A stretch of 64,000 nt of DNA from JBCDKH01 sp964388485 (GTDB taxonomy: Bacteria; Planctomycetota; Phycisphaerae; Tepidisphaerales; Tepidisphaeraceae), in contig CAYMAS010000003.1 in NCBI GenBank assembly GCA_964388485.1, positions 62,001 to 126,000 on the forward strand, in the 5' to 3' direction. The notes under the pieces were generated by a model. It had not been told where the DNA came from and did no database searches. It saw nothing but the letters and a program-made list of their open reading frames with translations. The position numbers and the translations under genes were made by a program. Below, piece by piece: positions 17,182 through 25,361 of this stretch; within the stretch, counting starts at the first letter, position 1, and each line of letters starts with the position of its first letter.

Positions 17182-17505
17182 CTAGAATAGCATGTAATGC
17201 AGTAGACGCCAAGCAAATCCTATTAGGGATAGCAATAGCAGCAGCATCACCATTGTTCCGCTGTCGTCAATCATGCAGCAGAGACCAGCGGCGCCGAAGC
17301 AGATTGAAGAAAGTCCAGCTACGAACTCGCCTGAACACACTAGAACGACACCTCCAACGCCAAAGAGAAGAGTGCCAAGAAGGAGTTTCAGTTCGTCATC
17401 ATTGTCACCACCACCACCACCACCACCACCACCACCACCACCACCACCACCGGATGTTTTCTGCTCCCTCGTAGCATACTGATAAGCACCATAACTGAGT
17501 CTCAT
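17182..17505 (-). CDS. Small membrane protein with a poly-glycine tract from a triplet microsatellite
   Basis: 107 residues from an ATG at 17505. After MRLSYGAYQYATREQKTS comes a run of 15 glycines, then DNDDELK and three hydrophobic stretches (LLLGTLLFGVGGVVLVC, an AGLSSICFGAAGLCCM segment and MVMLLLLLSLIGFAW). The glycine run is encoded by 15 perfect GGT codons, so its length could vary by slippage without a frameshift. The DNA here is visibly AT-richer than the neighbours. The family is not recognised; the gene call is plausible rather than certain. Confidence 0.5.
   Translation of the reverse strand: MRLSYGAYQYATREQKTSGGGGGGGGGGGGGGGDNDDELKLLLGTLLFGVGGVVLVCSGEFVAGLSSICFGAAGLCCMIDDSGTMVMLLLLLSLIGFAWRLLHYMLF
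17407..17451. repeat. Perfect (ACC)15 trinucleotide microsatellite
   Basis: 45 bases of uninterrupted ACC repeat on the plus strand. It encodes Gly15 in the minus-strand gene and would read as His, Pro or Thr runs on the plus strand. Confidence 0.97.
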
Positions 17506-17669
17506 GATCGCTAATTGTAGGTGTTTGGGGCCGAAGAAACGGTCGCCTTACTCCAGCCTCATGGCGATAGATGCCAAGCCCTCTTCTCACTCTCTACGAG
17601 TGCCACAATCGGTCCATGAGTATAACAGGCTGAAATATCTCATGATTCTCACTTAGGGCATAAGCCGAT

Positions 17670-18482
17670 TCAGAAATCCAAGAGCGAGCCTATATCAAAA
17701 CCACCGCCTGCGTCTATTTCCGCTATGCCGTCTCCATCAGTGTCAAATACAGTGACGTCAGATAAACCATCACCATCTACATCCACTGCTACTGCATCAA
17801 TCATACCGTTGCCACTTAGGTCTGCGCCGAAGATATCCGCTAGACCATCTCCATTTGTATCCATGGCGAAAGTGTCCGCAAGGCCATTCCCGTTGAGATC
17901 TGCTAAGACGGTATCAAATTCGCCATTGCCAGTTATGTCGGTAAAGACGGTATCAATTCGACCGTCACCATCCGCGTCGGCGAATAGTGTATCCAGGCCA
18001 CCTGCTCCGTTGAGATCGGCCGTTAGTAGCCGCCCATTTGAATTGTCGCGTAAGAGCGTGAAGAACAACGGGGCAAGCTGGGTTATCCTCCACGCGGGGA
18101 CCGTCTCCGACCAATCGTCCCTGAGTAGGCGGTCATCGGCCTCAATCTGCTGATGCGATGCAAGTTCGGCGATCTTCCTCTGGCTCAAGGGACCGGTTGG
18201 TTCCTGTCCCTCCCGAAAAATGTAGTAGTCCGCGTTAGACGCCGCGTCGGCACGTTGGCGAGCCGTGACAGTTGCCTGGAACTTCGACACGCTCAAGAGA
18301 CTGCGGTGCTTGTCTAGGCGGAGATGGTCTTCTGGAACAAGTCGGCCCTGATCAAGCCAAGCGGCGACGTCAGCAATCCCCAGCGGGCCAAACTCATATC
18401 CCTTGCGGATAATGAACCACTTGCTCCCATTGTACTCCGTGTCCCACTTCACGAGAAGCAGAATAAGGTCTAACTCCGCCAT
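17670..18482 (-). CDS. GYF_2-like domains plus EF-hand-type calcium repeats
   Basis: About 270 residues from the ATG at 18482. Two N-terminal units resemble GYF_2 domains: WFIIRKGYEFGPLGIADVAA and YYIFREGQEPTGPLSQRKIA, each with a following helix and an acidic DxxLRxD end. After residue ~145 come about eight short repeats of the DxNGDGxxD type (DADGDGRID, DLNGNGLAD, DTNGDGLAD, DVDGDGLSD, DTDGDGIAE), a calcium-binding loop pattern as in thrombospondin type 3, dockerin or FG-GAP-like proteins. No signal peptide is visible, unusual for such repeats. It lies in an AT-richer island. Function unknown. Confidence 0.75.
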   Translation of the reverse strand: MAELDLILLLVKWDTEYNGSKWFIIRKGYEFGPLGIADVAAWLDQGRLVPEDHLRLDKHRSLLSVSKFQATVTARQRADAASNADYYIFREGQEPTGPLSQRKIAELASHQQIEADDRLLRDDWSETVPAWRITQLAPLFFTLLRDNSNGRLLTADLNGAGGLDTLFADADGDGRIDTVFTDITGNGEFDTVLADLNGNGLADTFAMDTNGDGLADIFGADLSGNGMIDAVAVDVDGDGLSDVTVFDTDGDGIAEIDAGGGFDIGSLLDF

Positions 18483-18574
18483 CTGCAAGAGCTTCTAGCT
18501 TATCAGATAACCAAGAGACGAGATTCCGAGGCGACTTGCACGCCTTGCATCACGGCCAGCTGCCGAGGTGCTGG

Positions 18575-18850
18575 TCACCGCTCCACCCGAAACTTCACCT
18601 CGTCCCGCACCTTCACCGTATCCCCCGTCGTCGCCGTGATGAACTGGCCCATCCGGTCGGTCACGCTGGCGATGAAGCGGTCGATCTCGGCGGGGTCGCC
18701 TTCGGCGGCGAGTTCGACGCGGCCGTCGGGGAGGTTCTTGACGTAGCCGGCGACGCGGAAGGAACGGGCGATCGACTTCGTCGTCATCCGGAAGCCGACG
18801 CCCTGGACGCGGCCGGTGAACCAGGTAATTCGACGAACCTTGAGAGGCAT
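18575..18850 (-). CDS. acyP: Acylphosphatase
   Basis: 91 residues, exactly the family size. The catalytic signature FTGRVQGVGFR contains the essential Arg, and GYVKNLPDGRVELAAEG contains the essential Asn. The enzyme hydrolyses acyl phosphates such as 1,3-bisphosphoglycerate or carbamoyl phosphate. It lies 83 bp downstream of upp on the same strand, with a hairpin repeat between. Confidence 0.94.
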   Translation of the reverse strand: MPLKVRRITWFTGRVQGVGFRMTTKSIARSFRVAGYVKNLPDGRVELAAEGDPAEIDRFIASVTDRMGQFITATTGDTVKVRDEVKFRVER

Positions 18851-18857
18851 GACTCAT

Positions 18858-18929
18858 GTAGGGTGGGCCCTGGCCCACCTCTGGCTTGGGAGCAACGGGT
18901 CGCAGATGGTGGGCCAGGGCCCACCCTAC
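18858..18929. repeat. Paired-hairpin intergenic repeat, GTAGGGTGGGC family (copy 2)
   Basis: Arms 18858-18879 and 18908-18929 in inverted orientation, each with stem GGTGGGCC/GGCCCACC and loop CT/AG. It differs from copy 1 in having GGGCCCTGGCCC in place of GGGCTTCAGCCC. It lies between the stop of upp and the start of acyP. Confidence 0.93.
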
Positions 18930-18933
18930 GGGG

Positions 18934-19560
18934 TCACGTGCCGAAGATGCGGTCGCCCGCGTCGCCGAGGCCGGGGCGGATGTAGTGGCGGTCGTCGAGT
19001 TCGCGGTCAACCACGGCGGCGTAGACGGGGACGTCGGGGTGTGCCTCCTGCAGCTTCGCCACGCCTTCGGGGGCGGCGACGAGGCACATGAAGCGGATGC
19101 GGGAGGCGGAGACACCTTGGCTCTTGAGGAAGGTGATGCAGCGAATGGCACTGCCGCCGGTGGCGAGCATGGGGTCGGTGACGATCGTCTCGCACGAGGC
19201 GATGTCCGGCGGGAGCTTGCTGTAGTAGGCGGAGGCGTCGGCGGTCTGTTCGTCGCGTTCGAGCCCGACGTGGCCGACGCGGCAGTCGGGGATCAGCCGC
19301 ATGACGCCGCTGGTCATGCCCAGGCCCGCCCGGAGGATCGGCACTAGGCAGACCGGCCGGGCCAGTTCGTCGCCGACGGTGGTCTCGAGCGGCGTTGTTA
19401 CCCGTCGTTCCCGCGTCGGCATGGTCCGCGTGATCTCGTACGTCATGAGCATCGCGACCTCTTCGACGAGGGCCCGGAACTCGCGGTGCTCGGTGGCGAC
19501 GTCACGCAGCTCCGCGAGCTTCGTGCGGATGACCGGGTGGTCGATGACGTGGAGATGCAT
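18934..19560 (-). CDS. upp: Uracil phosphoribosyltransferase
   Basis: 208 residues from the ATG at 19560 (MHLHVIDHPVIRTKL); the longer frame upstream runs into a purine-rich repeat and was not used. PRPP- and uracil-binding motifs: VPILRAGLGMTSGVM, VGLERDEQT, IVTDPMLATGGSAI. It salvages uracil to UMP. It is part of a minus-strand run with leuD upstream and acyP downstream. Confidence 0.95.
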   Translation of the reverse strand: MHLHVIDHPVIRTKLAELRDVATEHREFRALVEEVAMLMTYEITRTMPTRERRVTTPLETTVGDELARPVCLVPILRAGLGMTSGVMRLIPDCRVGHVGLERDEQTADASAYYSKLPPDIASCETIVTDPMLATGGSAIRCITFLKSQGVSASRIRFMCLVAAPEGVAKLQEAHPDVPVYAAVVDRELDDRHYIRPGLGDAGDRIFGT

Positions 19561-19566
19561 GGCAGA

Positions 19567-19651
19567 GAGGAGGTAGGAGCGAGGAAGGAGGCAGAGCCGG
19601 AGTCGGAGAGGTGACATCTGCCTTCTTCCTACCTCCTCGCTCCTTCTTCCT
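19567..19651. repeat. Purine-rich inverted repeat between leuD and upp
   Basis: Imperfect inverted arms built from AGGAGGTAGGAGCGAGGA-like units at about 19567-19594 and 19618-19651. Together they would form a long hairpin in the leuD-upp transcript. The composition differs from the other repeat families but the paired-arm design is the same. Confidence 0.7.
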
Positions 19652-20223
19652 CATTCCGCGGCAATCATCCCGTTTTCGCGGGCGTAGTTGAAGACGCCGC
19701 CGGCTTCGACGATGGGCAGGACGTCGCCGAGGGGTTCGAGCTTGGCTTCGGTGCCGCGGGTGAGGTTTTTGAAGGTGCCGGCTGCAATGTCGATTTCGAC
19801 TTCGTCGCCGGTGTGGGTGCCTTTGACGAGCGGCGTGAGCGTTTGCAGGGGGAGCAGGTAGCCGCCGTTGATGGAGTTGCGGTAGAAGATGCGTGCGTAG
19901 AAGTCGGCGACGACGGCCTTGATGCCGGCCTCGGCCAACGCGAGCGGGGCGTGTTCGCGGCTCGATCCGCAGCCGAAGTTGCTGCCGCCGATGATTACGC
20001 TGTAGCTGCTCGTGAAGCCGTCGCCGTCGGGATCGATGAACGGCACGCGGCCCTCCGGCAGGCCGGCCTGATCTTCGGGCACGCCGCTGTTGGCGTGTTT
20101 GCCGAAGTATTTGCGTTCCTCGGGATCGCTCGGGTTGTAGCTAAGGAACTCGGCCGGGATGATCTGGTCAGTGTCGATATTGTCGCCCAGGACATAGGCC
20201 CGACCCTTGATGACGGTTTCCAT
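19651..20223 (-). CDS. leuD: 3-isopropylmalate dehydratase small subunit
   Basis: 190 residues. The N-terminus GRAYVLGDNIDTDQIIPAEF and the segment GGSNFGCGSSREHAPLAL are signatures of the LeuD swivel domain. With LeuC it isomerises 2- to 3-isopropylmalate in leucine synthesis. The segment ARIFYRNSINGGYL is also conserved. leuC is not adjacent; the upstream co-directional gene is a small coiled-coil protein. A homoaconitase/methanogenic-type specificity cannot be fully excluded, but leucine synthesis is most likely. Confidence 0.92.
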   Translation of the reverse strand: METVIKGRAYVLGDNIDTDQIIPAEFLSYNPSDPEERKYFGKHANSGVPEDQAGLPEGRVPFIDPDGDGFTSSYSVIIGGSNFGCGSSREHAPLALAEAGIKAVVADFYARIFYRNSINGGYLLPLQTLTPLVKGTHTGDEVEIDIAAGTFKNLTRGTEAKLEPLGDVLPIVEAGGVFNYARENGMIAAE

Positions 20224-20239
20224 ACGGGAGGTTAGGGGA

Positions 20240-20310
20240 GAAGTACCGAGTAAGGAGTACCGAGTACCGAGTCTCCACTCAGTACTCGGTACTCCTTACT
20301 CGGTACTTCC
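20240..20310. repeat. Near-perfect inverted repeat, GAGTACCGAGTA family
   Basis: Arms 20240-20272 and 20277-20310, about 33 bases with one mismatch, separated by four to five bases, giving one very long hairpin. The arms consist of tandem GAGTACC and GAGTAAG units, as in the element over the rnpA 5' end. It lies between a small coiled-coil gene and the leuD start. Confidence 0.92.
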
Positions 20311-20313
20311 GCC

Positions 20314-20655
20314 TCAGTCGTTGCCTTCGGCTTCGTCGAGGAGCTTGCGGAGGTAGGCGTTTTCGCGTTTCGTGGCCTCGACATCGAACGCGAGGTACTT
20401 CACGCCCAGGCGGAGGAAGTCGAGGGTCTCCTGGAGCTTGCCGATGGACTGGCTGAGACGCTCGTGTCGCTGCTTGGCTTCGTCGGCGGCGGCGTGGAGG
20501 CGGGTACGTTGAGCGTCGGGGAGGTTGTCGATTTCGCCCAGGAGCTTGTCGAGGGTCTTGCCGTAGGCATCGGTGAGGCTCGGGCCGTGCTCGTTGGAGA
20601 GCTCGGGGTGCCGGTCGTTGATGCGTTGCTGTTGACTCGCCTCGTGGTTGGACAT
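20314..20655 (-). CDS. Small coiled-coil protein
   Basis: 113 residues from the ATG at 20655 (MSNHEASQQQ). Long heptad-like stretches run through most of the sequence (AAADEAKQRHERLSQSIGKL, then VEATKRENAYLRKLLDEAEG), indicating a soluble coiled coil. No signal peptide or catalytic motif is seen. It lies upstream of leuD with a large hairpin between them. Function unknown. Confidence 0.75.
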   Translation of the reverse strand: MSNHEASQQQRINDRHPELSNEHGPSLTDAYGKTLDKLLGEIDNLPDAQRTRLHAAADEAKQRHERLSQSIGKLQETLDFLRLGVKYLAFDVEATKRENAYLRKLLDEAEGND

Positions 20656-20826
20656 GCCGAGGAGAGGACAACGGCTGTGCCAGTGGCACGGCAAGGCCAA
20701 CTTCGGGCGGCCTTAGGCCGATTCAGCGGTCGGGTCGTGCCGCATGGTGCCGGCGGGCAACGTTGCTTGTCGCGTCATCGCACCGCAGAACCGAGGCGTT
20801 CGGCGGGTCGCACCTACTCTGTCGTC

Positions 20827-21252
20827 ATGGCGGACGACGCACCCGACGAGCGACCATCGCGGCCTGACCAGCCCTTGCAGCCTACTCGACCGTCCCGTCC
20901 CGCGGCCCCGGATCGGCCCTCGGCGCCTGTCGCTGCACCAGCTCGGAGCCGCTCACGTCCCGCCAAGCCCGCGGCCGGCGTTGAGGCGGCGCGGACGACG
21001 ATCCCGACATGCCTCGTCCTCGGCACGCTGCTGCCGATCCTGGCGATCATTCGCTTCGTCGCACCCGAGGGCAGCGGCTGGTCGGCGGGGCCGGCGGCGT
21101 TGACGTGGCTGATGCTGTTCGTCGGCATCATCGCGATGCTGGGGGCGGTGTTGCTGATTCGCTTCGTCTCGAACCAGTTGCAGTCCAAACGAGCCGGTGC
21201 GGTGCCCGTGGCTGCGGGAACCCCGACCCGATCGAAGCGTCGTCGGCGTTGA
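20827..21252 (+). CDS. Small membrane protein with a proline-rich N-terminus
   Basis: 141 residues from the ATG at 20827. Residues 1-55 are rich in Pro, Arg, Ser and Ala and look disordered. Two hydrophobic segments follow (CLVLGTLLPILAIIRFVAP and WLMLFVGIIAMLGAVLLI), then a basic tail ending SKRRRR. It opens a plus-strand run leading to cdaA, about 100 bp downstream. No family recognised. Confidence 0.7.
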   Translation: MADDAPDERPSRPDQPLQPTRPSRPAAPDRPSAPVAAPARSRSRPAKPAAGVEAARTTIPTCLVLGTLLPILAIIRFVAPEGSGWSAGPAALTWLMLFVGIIAMLGAVLLIRFVSNQLQSKRAGAVPVAAGTPTRSKRRRR

Positions 21253-21360
21253 AAGGCGTCGAGGCGCGGCGACACGTCCGAAAGGGTGCGTTGAACGACA
21301 ACGATTAAGGCCCGCGGTAGGCTCGTTACCGATTCATTCTTAGCGGCCCTGTGCCGCCCA

Positions 21361-22530
21361 ATGCTGCTGCGACCCGTGCTGCCGAGCCTGACCAACTTCT
21401 TCGATGCGCTCCGCGGCGTTCCGCCGGGACAGTTGATCCTGGAGCTGCTGGTCATCGGCATCGTCGTCTTCTCGGTGATCCGGTTCCTGCAGGGCACGCG
21501 GGGCGTGCGGGTGCTCAAGGGCATCGTCGTCCTGCTGATCTCGCTCTACCTGCTCGTCCGCATTCTCGGCGGGTTCTTCGACTTGAACCGGCTGGACATT
21601 CTGTTCAGCCAGTTCCTCTTCTACGCGAGTTTCGCCGCCATCGTGGTCTTCCAGCCGGAGCTGCGGCGAGCCCTCATGCGGCTGGGCGAGACGCGGCTGC
21701 TACGTGGTTCGACGAGCGGGACCGACGAGATCGAAGAGATCGTCGAAGCCTGTACGGTGCTCTCGCGGCGTCGCATTGGGGCCCTCATCGCGTTTGAGAA
21801 GGACGAGACGCTCACCGGCTTCACTGAAGGAGCCGTTCGCATCGATGCCGAGACGACGCGGCAGCTGGTGACGACGATCTTCCATCCGAACACGGCGTTG
21901 CACGACTTGGGCGTCGTCGTTCGCGACGGACGCATCGCCTATGCGAACGTGCAGTTCCCCCTAGCCGACAGCGGCGACTTGGCGAAGGAGCTGGGCAGTC
22001 GCCATCGCGCAGCGGCGGGTTTGTCGAGCGAGACGGACGCGGTCATCGTCGTCGTGAGCGAGGAGACGGGCGACATCTCAATTGCCGAGCGTGGGCACCT
22101 GCACCGCAAGCTGCCGATCGACCGGCTTCACGAGATGTTGCACGAGTTGCTCAATCGCAGCGTGGCCACCTCGACCTCGTCCGACCGTGGCAAGGAGGCG
22201 TCCGATCCGGAGCTGCGGCGGCTCGACAGTCTGGTGCCCAAAGGCGCGGCCAAGCCCAAGACCAAGCCGCCGTCGAGCGGCGGAGCCAAGTCACGCACCA
22301 TGACGCCCAGCGACTTCAATCCGGAGGTCGCGCAGAACGGCATCGCTGCCAAGGACGACGCCGCGAAGAAGCCCAAGGAGCGTCGTAAGAGCAACCGTGT
22401 CGACGGCAAGACGGACACGCCCAAGACCTTCATCGCTGACGGCGAGATCCGTGAGACCAAACCCGTCGGTGCCAGTACGCTCCCGCCGACGCCGAAGGCT
22501 GATGACAAGCCGGAGCCGAAACAGCCGTAG
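21361..22530 (+). CDS. cdaA: Membrane diadenylate cyclase CdaA (DAC domain)
   Basis: 389 residues. Three membrane segments occupy residues ~25-95, followed by the DAC domain at ~95-265 and a long disordered, Lys/Pro-rich tail not found in typical CdaA. The RHR motif is intact (GSRHRAAAGLS at 212-222) and VVSEETG is present. The DGA motif, normally HDGA, reads HDLG at 181-184: the Asp is kept, but the following two residues differ. CdaA condenses two ATP into c-di-AMP. The downstream gene encodes a YbbR/CdaR-like protein, the usual CdaA regulator. glmM, often third in this operon, is absent. Confidence 0.88.
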   Translation: MLLRPVLPSLTNFFDALRGVPPGQLILELLVIGIVVFSVIRFLQGTRGVRVLKGIVVLLISLYLLVRILGGFFDLNRLDILFSQFLFYASFAAIVVFQPELRRALMRLGETRLLRGSTSGTDEIEEIVEACTVLSRRRIGALIAFEKDETLTGFTEGAVRIDAETTRQLVTTIFHPNTALHDLGVVVRDGRIAYANVQFPLADSGDLAKELGSRHRAAAGLSSETDAVIVVVSEETGDISIAERGHLHRKLPIDRLHEMLHELLNRSVATSTSSDRGKEASDPELRRLDSLVPKGAAKPKTKPPSSGGAKSRTMTPSDFNPEVAQNGIAAKDDAAKKPKERRKSNRVDGKTDTPKTFIADGEIRETKPVGASTLPPTPKADDKPEPKQP

Positions 22531-22610
22531 CGCCACGATCCAGCCAACACCCGTTGCCCGCTGCCAAAGCCTCATCTTCTTCCCGCCTGCTCGGCCTGCG
22601 GCCCGGCACG

Positions 22611-23684
22611 ATGTTCGGCCGCTTCGACCGCAACACGTGGTTCGGCTTCGCGTGGACGCTCATCTACACGATCCCGCTGACGCTCGTCCTGTGGGTCTGG
22701 GCTCAGGAGCAACAGATCGAAGAGCGAACGATCAGCAACGTGCGCGTCCAGTTCGCCCACGCCGACCAGCAGGCGTACGTCAGGCGGGCCAATGTGACGG
22801 GCAACAACGCGACCGGTGCGCAGGTGACGGTCACGCTCCGAGGACCCCGCGCGACGCTGGCCGAAGCGGCGAATCGGCTGCGATCCGGTCTCGCCACGCC
22901 GCCCGTCGTTGAGTTGCGGACCGATGCCCGCGGGAGCGTGATCCTGGACCTTCGCCGCGAACTCGCCGGCCTTCGTGCGTTCAGCGGCGGCGGGTTGCGG
23001 CTCATCGATGCATCGCCTAGCAGCGTCGAGGTGACGATCGAAGAGGCGGTCGAGTCGATGATTCCGGTACGCGTCGGCGGACCCCTTGATGCCGGCGAGC
23101 TGGTCGGTCAGCCGACGCTCGACCCGGAGTCGGTGGAGCTGTTGGGGCCGCGATCGCTTGTCGAAGCCGTGGCCAGTGCCGGCGTCGTGGCGTCGCTGCC
23201 GGCGAATCCGGAGCCGGGGCGTCAGACGATCAACGTGCCGGTGACGCTCCCAGCGGAGTTGCGGCAGTCGCTCATGCGTCGATTCGGCGACACGATGGTC
23301 GAGAGGCTCCGCTTCGAGCCGGCTCAGGTCTCCGTCACGTTCGATCGCCGCGACCTGCAGTTCGTCGAAGCTCGCCTCGGCAGTGTGCCGATCTACGTCG
23401 ACAAACCCGCCGCCATGGAAGGTCGCATGGAGGTCCGGCTGACGGGCACGAGCGTCATCAACGGCGTCACCGTCCGAGGCCCTGCCGAGACGATTCGTCG
23501 AATGACCGAGGGCGACCTTCGCGAAACGGCACGGGCTCGGCTGCTGGTTGCCAAGGAAGATCGCGACCGCGTCGGCGTCGACATCACGCGCGACGTGACG
23601 TTCGAGTTGCCCGAGGGCGTCGAGGTGTTGGGCGATCCGCGACGGGTGACGTTCCGGCTGCAGCCGGAGGCGGCGACGCCCTAG
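22611..23684 (+). CDS. cdaR: YbbR/CdaR-like c-di-AMP cyclase regulator
   Basis: About 357 residues from the ATG at 22611; a TTG at 22554 in the same frame is an alternative and neither has a strong ribosome-binding site. One N-terminal membrane helix (FAWTLIYTIPLTLVLWVWAQ) is followed by repeated YbbR-like beta domains on the outer face, recognisable by recurrent V-PV-V--PL/GP-- patterns (SMIPVRVGGPL, SVPIYVDKPA). CdaR interacts with CdaA across the membrane in Firmicutes. The gene order cdaA-cdaR supports that role here. Confidence 0.8.
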   Translation: MFGRFDRNTWFGFAWTLIYTIPLTLVLWVWAQEQQIEERTISNVRVQFAHADQQAYVRRANVTGNNATGAQVTVTLRGPRATLAEAANRLRSGLATPPVVELRTDARGSVILDLRRELAGLRAFSGGGLRLIDASPSSVEVTIEEAVESMIPVRVGGPLDAGELVGQPTLDPESVELLGPRSLVEAVASAGVVASLPANPEPGRQTINVPVTLPAELRQSLMRRFGDTMVERLRFEPAQVSVTFDRRDLQFVEARLGSVPIYVDKPAAMEGRMEVRLTGTSVINGVTVRGPAETIRRMTEGDLRETARARLLVAKEDRDRVGVDITRDVTFELPEGVEVLGDPRRVTFRLQPEAATP

Positions 23685-23693
23685 GTTGTTCGC

Positions 23694-24353
23694 GTGAGAA
23701 CCTGCATTTTGGCCTTGCTCCTCGTCACGCCCGCATCGGCAATCGACTTCATCGCCGACGACGGCAACGCGAACTTCAACACCGGGCCGAGCTTCGACGG
23801 CACTGACTTCCTCTGGGGCAACACCTTCGTCGCCGACGGCCCGACGCGGATCGACACCGTCAGCGTCTCCTTTGGCAACCTGCCGCTTGAGACGCCCTTC
23901 GAGTTCCTCGTCTACGACGACCCGACGAACGACGGCAATCCCGCAGATGCCGTGCTCGTCGGATCGGTTTCAGGATTGACGGATCAGATCAACGCGAACA
24001 CGCCCGGCGACGACGTCTTCTCGACGCTTTCGTTCATCGACGGGCCGATCGTCGACGGCGGGTTCTTCGTCGCGACGTTCGTCAGCGGCGTCGACGGCGT
24101 CAGTGGTGACGCACCGGCCCGACGCGACGGCGACAATGCGACCGGCCAGGGCTTCGTCTTCTTCGGGCCCGAGGGCGAGAGTGACCTGAATGAGCTTTCC
24201 GCCTTCCCAGCCGTCATCCCGGTCGGCGACCCGACCGTCTTCGGCGGCTTGGCGGGCAATGTGCTGGTCCGGGCGACGGGCACTTTGGTGCCCGAGCCGG
24301 CGGTGCTCGCGACGATCGGCTTGACCGGCATGACGCTGCTCCGCCGTCGCTAA
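23694..24353 (+). CDS. PEP-CTERM sorting domain secreted protein
   Basis: 219 residues from a GTG start. A signal peptide (CILALLLVTPASA) is followed by an acidic, Asp/Gly/Thr-rich beta-type exported domain without lysine-rich regions. The C-terminus is a clear PEP-CTERM signal: VPEPA, a hydrophobic stretch and LLRRR. Such proteins are processed by an exosortase and exported to the cell surface or exopolysaccharide. No exosortase is in the window. It lies 9 bp downstream of cdaR and 8 bp upstream of ftsY, so it is probably co-transcribed. Confidence 0.88.
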   Translation: MRTCILALLLVTPASAIDFIADDGNANFNTGPSFDGTDFLWGNTFVADGPTRIDTVSVSFGNLPLETPFEFLVYDDPTNDGNPADAVLVGSVSGLTDQINANTPGDDVFSTLSFIDGPIVDGGFFVATFVSGVDGVSGDAPARRDGDNATGQGFVFFGPEGESDLNELSAFPAVIPVGDPTVFGGLAGNVLVRATGTLVPEPAVLATIGLTGMTLLRRR

Positions 24354-24361
24354 GGTGCAAC

Positions 24362-25300
24362 GTGGCCTTCTTCGCCAAAACGCTCGATCGCCTCAAGGGC
24401 GCCCTCAACAAGACCGCCGCCGTCCTGAACACGGACGTGCGGACGCTCTTCGTCCCAGGCCGGCAGATCGACCACGCGTTTCTCGACGAGCTCGAAGAAA
24501 AGCTCATCGTCGCTGATACCGGCGTCAAGCGGTCGATGGCGATCCGCGAGGAAGTGCAGGACCGGTGGCGGCTCGGCAAGATCAAGAACGCCGAACAGGC
24601 AGCGGAGGTCGTCAAGGAACAAATGCTCGAGGGTTGGCGCGACGCGTCGGCTCGTGAGTTGAGCTACGCGTCGAGCGGACCGACCGTGCTCATGGTTTGC
24701 GGCGTCAACGGGGCGGGCAAGACAACGAGCATCGCCAAGCTCGCGTGGCTCTTGAAGGAGCAGGAAGGCAAACGCGTCATGCTCGCCGCCGGCGACACGT
24801 TCCGTGCCGCGGCAGTCGAGCAACTGTCGCTCTGGGCAGACCGGCTCGGCATCGAGATCGTGAAGCAGAAGCAGGGCGTCGACCCCGCCGCCGTCGCCTA
24901 CGACGCCTGTGAGGCCGCCGTCGCTCGTGGCATCGACGTGCTCATCGTCGATACCGCCGGCCGCCTCCACACGCAGCAAGGTCTCATGCGAGAGCTTGGC
25001 AAGATTCGCAACGTCATCGCCAAGAAGATCGCCGGTGCCCCGCATGAAACGATCCTCGTCCTCGATGCCACCACCGGCCAGAACGCGATCAGCCAGGCGA
25101 AGAACTTCAATCGCGAAGTTGACGTCACCGGCCTGTTCCTCTCCAAGCTCGATGGCAGCGCGAAGGGCGGCGTGGTGGTGGCGATTCGTGACGAGCTCGA
25201 CATTCCGGTGAAATTCATCGGCCTCGGCGAGACGCCGCAGGACGTTGAGACCTTCGACCCGCAGCGGTTCGTCGAGGCCCTCTTCGAGCGGCCTGCGTAA
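24362..25300 (+). CDS. ftsY: Signal recognition particle receptor FtsY
   Basis: 312 residues from a GTG start; only the NG domain is present, without the long acidic A domain of E. coli. GTPase motifs: GVNGAGKTTSIAKLAWLL (G1), DTFRAAAVEQL, VDTAGRLHTQQGLM (G3), LSKLDGSAKGGV (G4) and the closing GLGETPQDVETFDPQRFVEA. It docks the SRP-ribosome complex at the membrane for co-translational insertion. Confidence 0.96.
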   Translation: MAFFAKTLDRLKGALNKTAAVLNTDVRTLFVPGRQIDHAFLDELEEKLIVADTGVKRSMAIREEVQDRWRLGKIKNAEQAAEVVKEQMLEGWRDASARELSYASSGPTVLMVCGVNGAGKTTSIAKLAWLLKEQEGKRVMLAAGDTFRAAAVEQLSLWADRLGIEIVKQKQGVDPAAVAYDACEAAVARGIDVLIVDTAGRLHTQQGLMRELGKIRNVIAKKIAGAPHETILVLDATTGQNAISQAKNFNREVDVTGLFLSKLDGSAKGGVVVAIRDELDIPVKFIGLGETPQDVETFDPQRFVEALFERPA

Positions 25301-25361
25301 AACGGCGGTGAACCGATTGGCAACTTCTGATAATCTCCCGCGACGTCTAACCGGGAGACTC

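Noticed and set aside
17253..17474. Plus-strand frame with a long poly-histidine run, a possible metal-binding protein
   Set aside because: The His run is just another reading of the (ACC)15 tract; the rest of the frame is low-complexity with no start context, and the minus-strand gene is more plausible.
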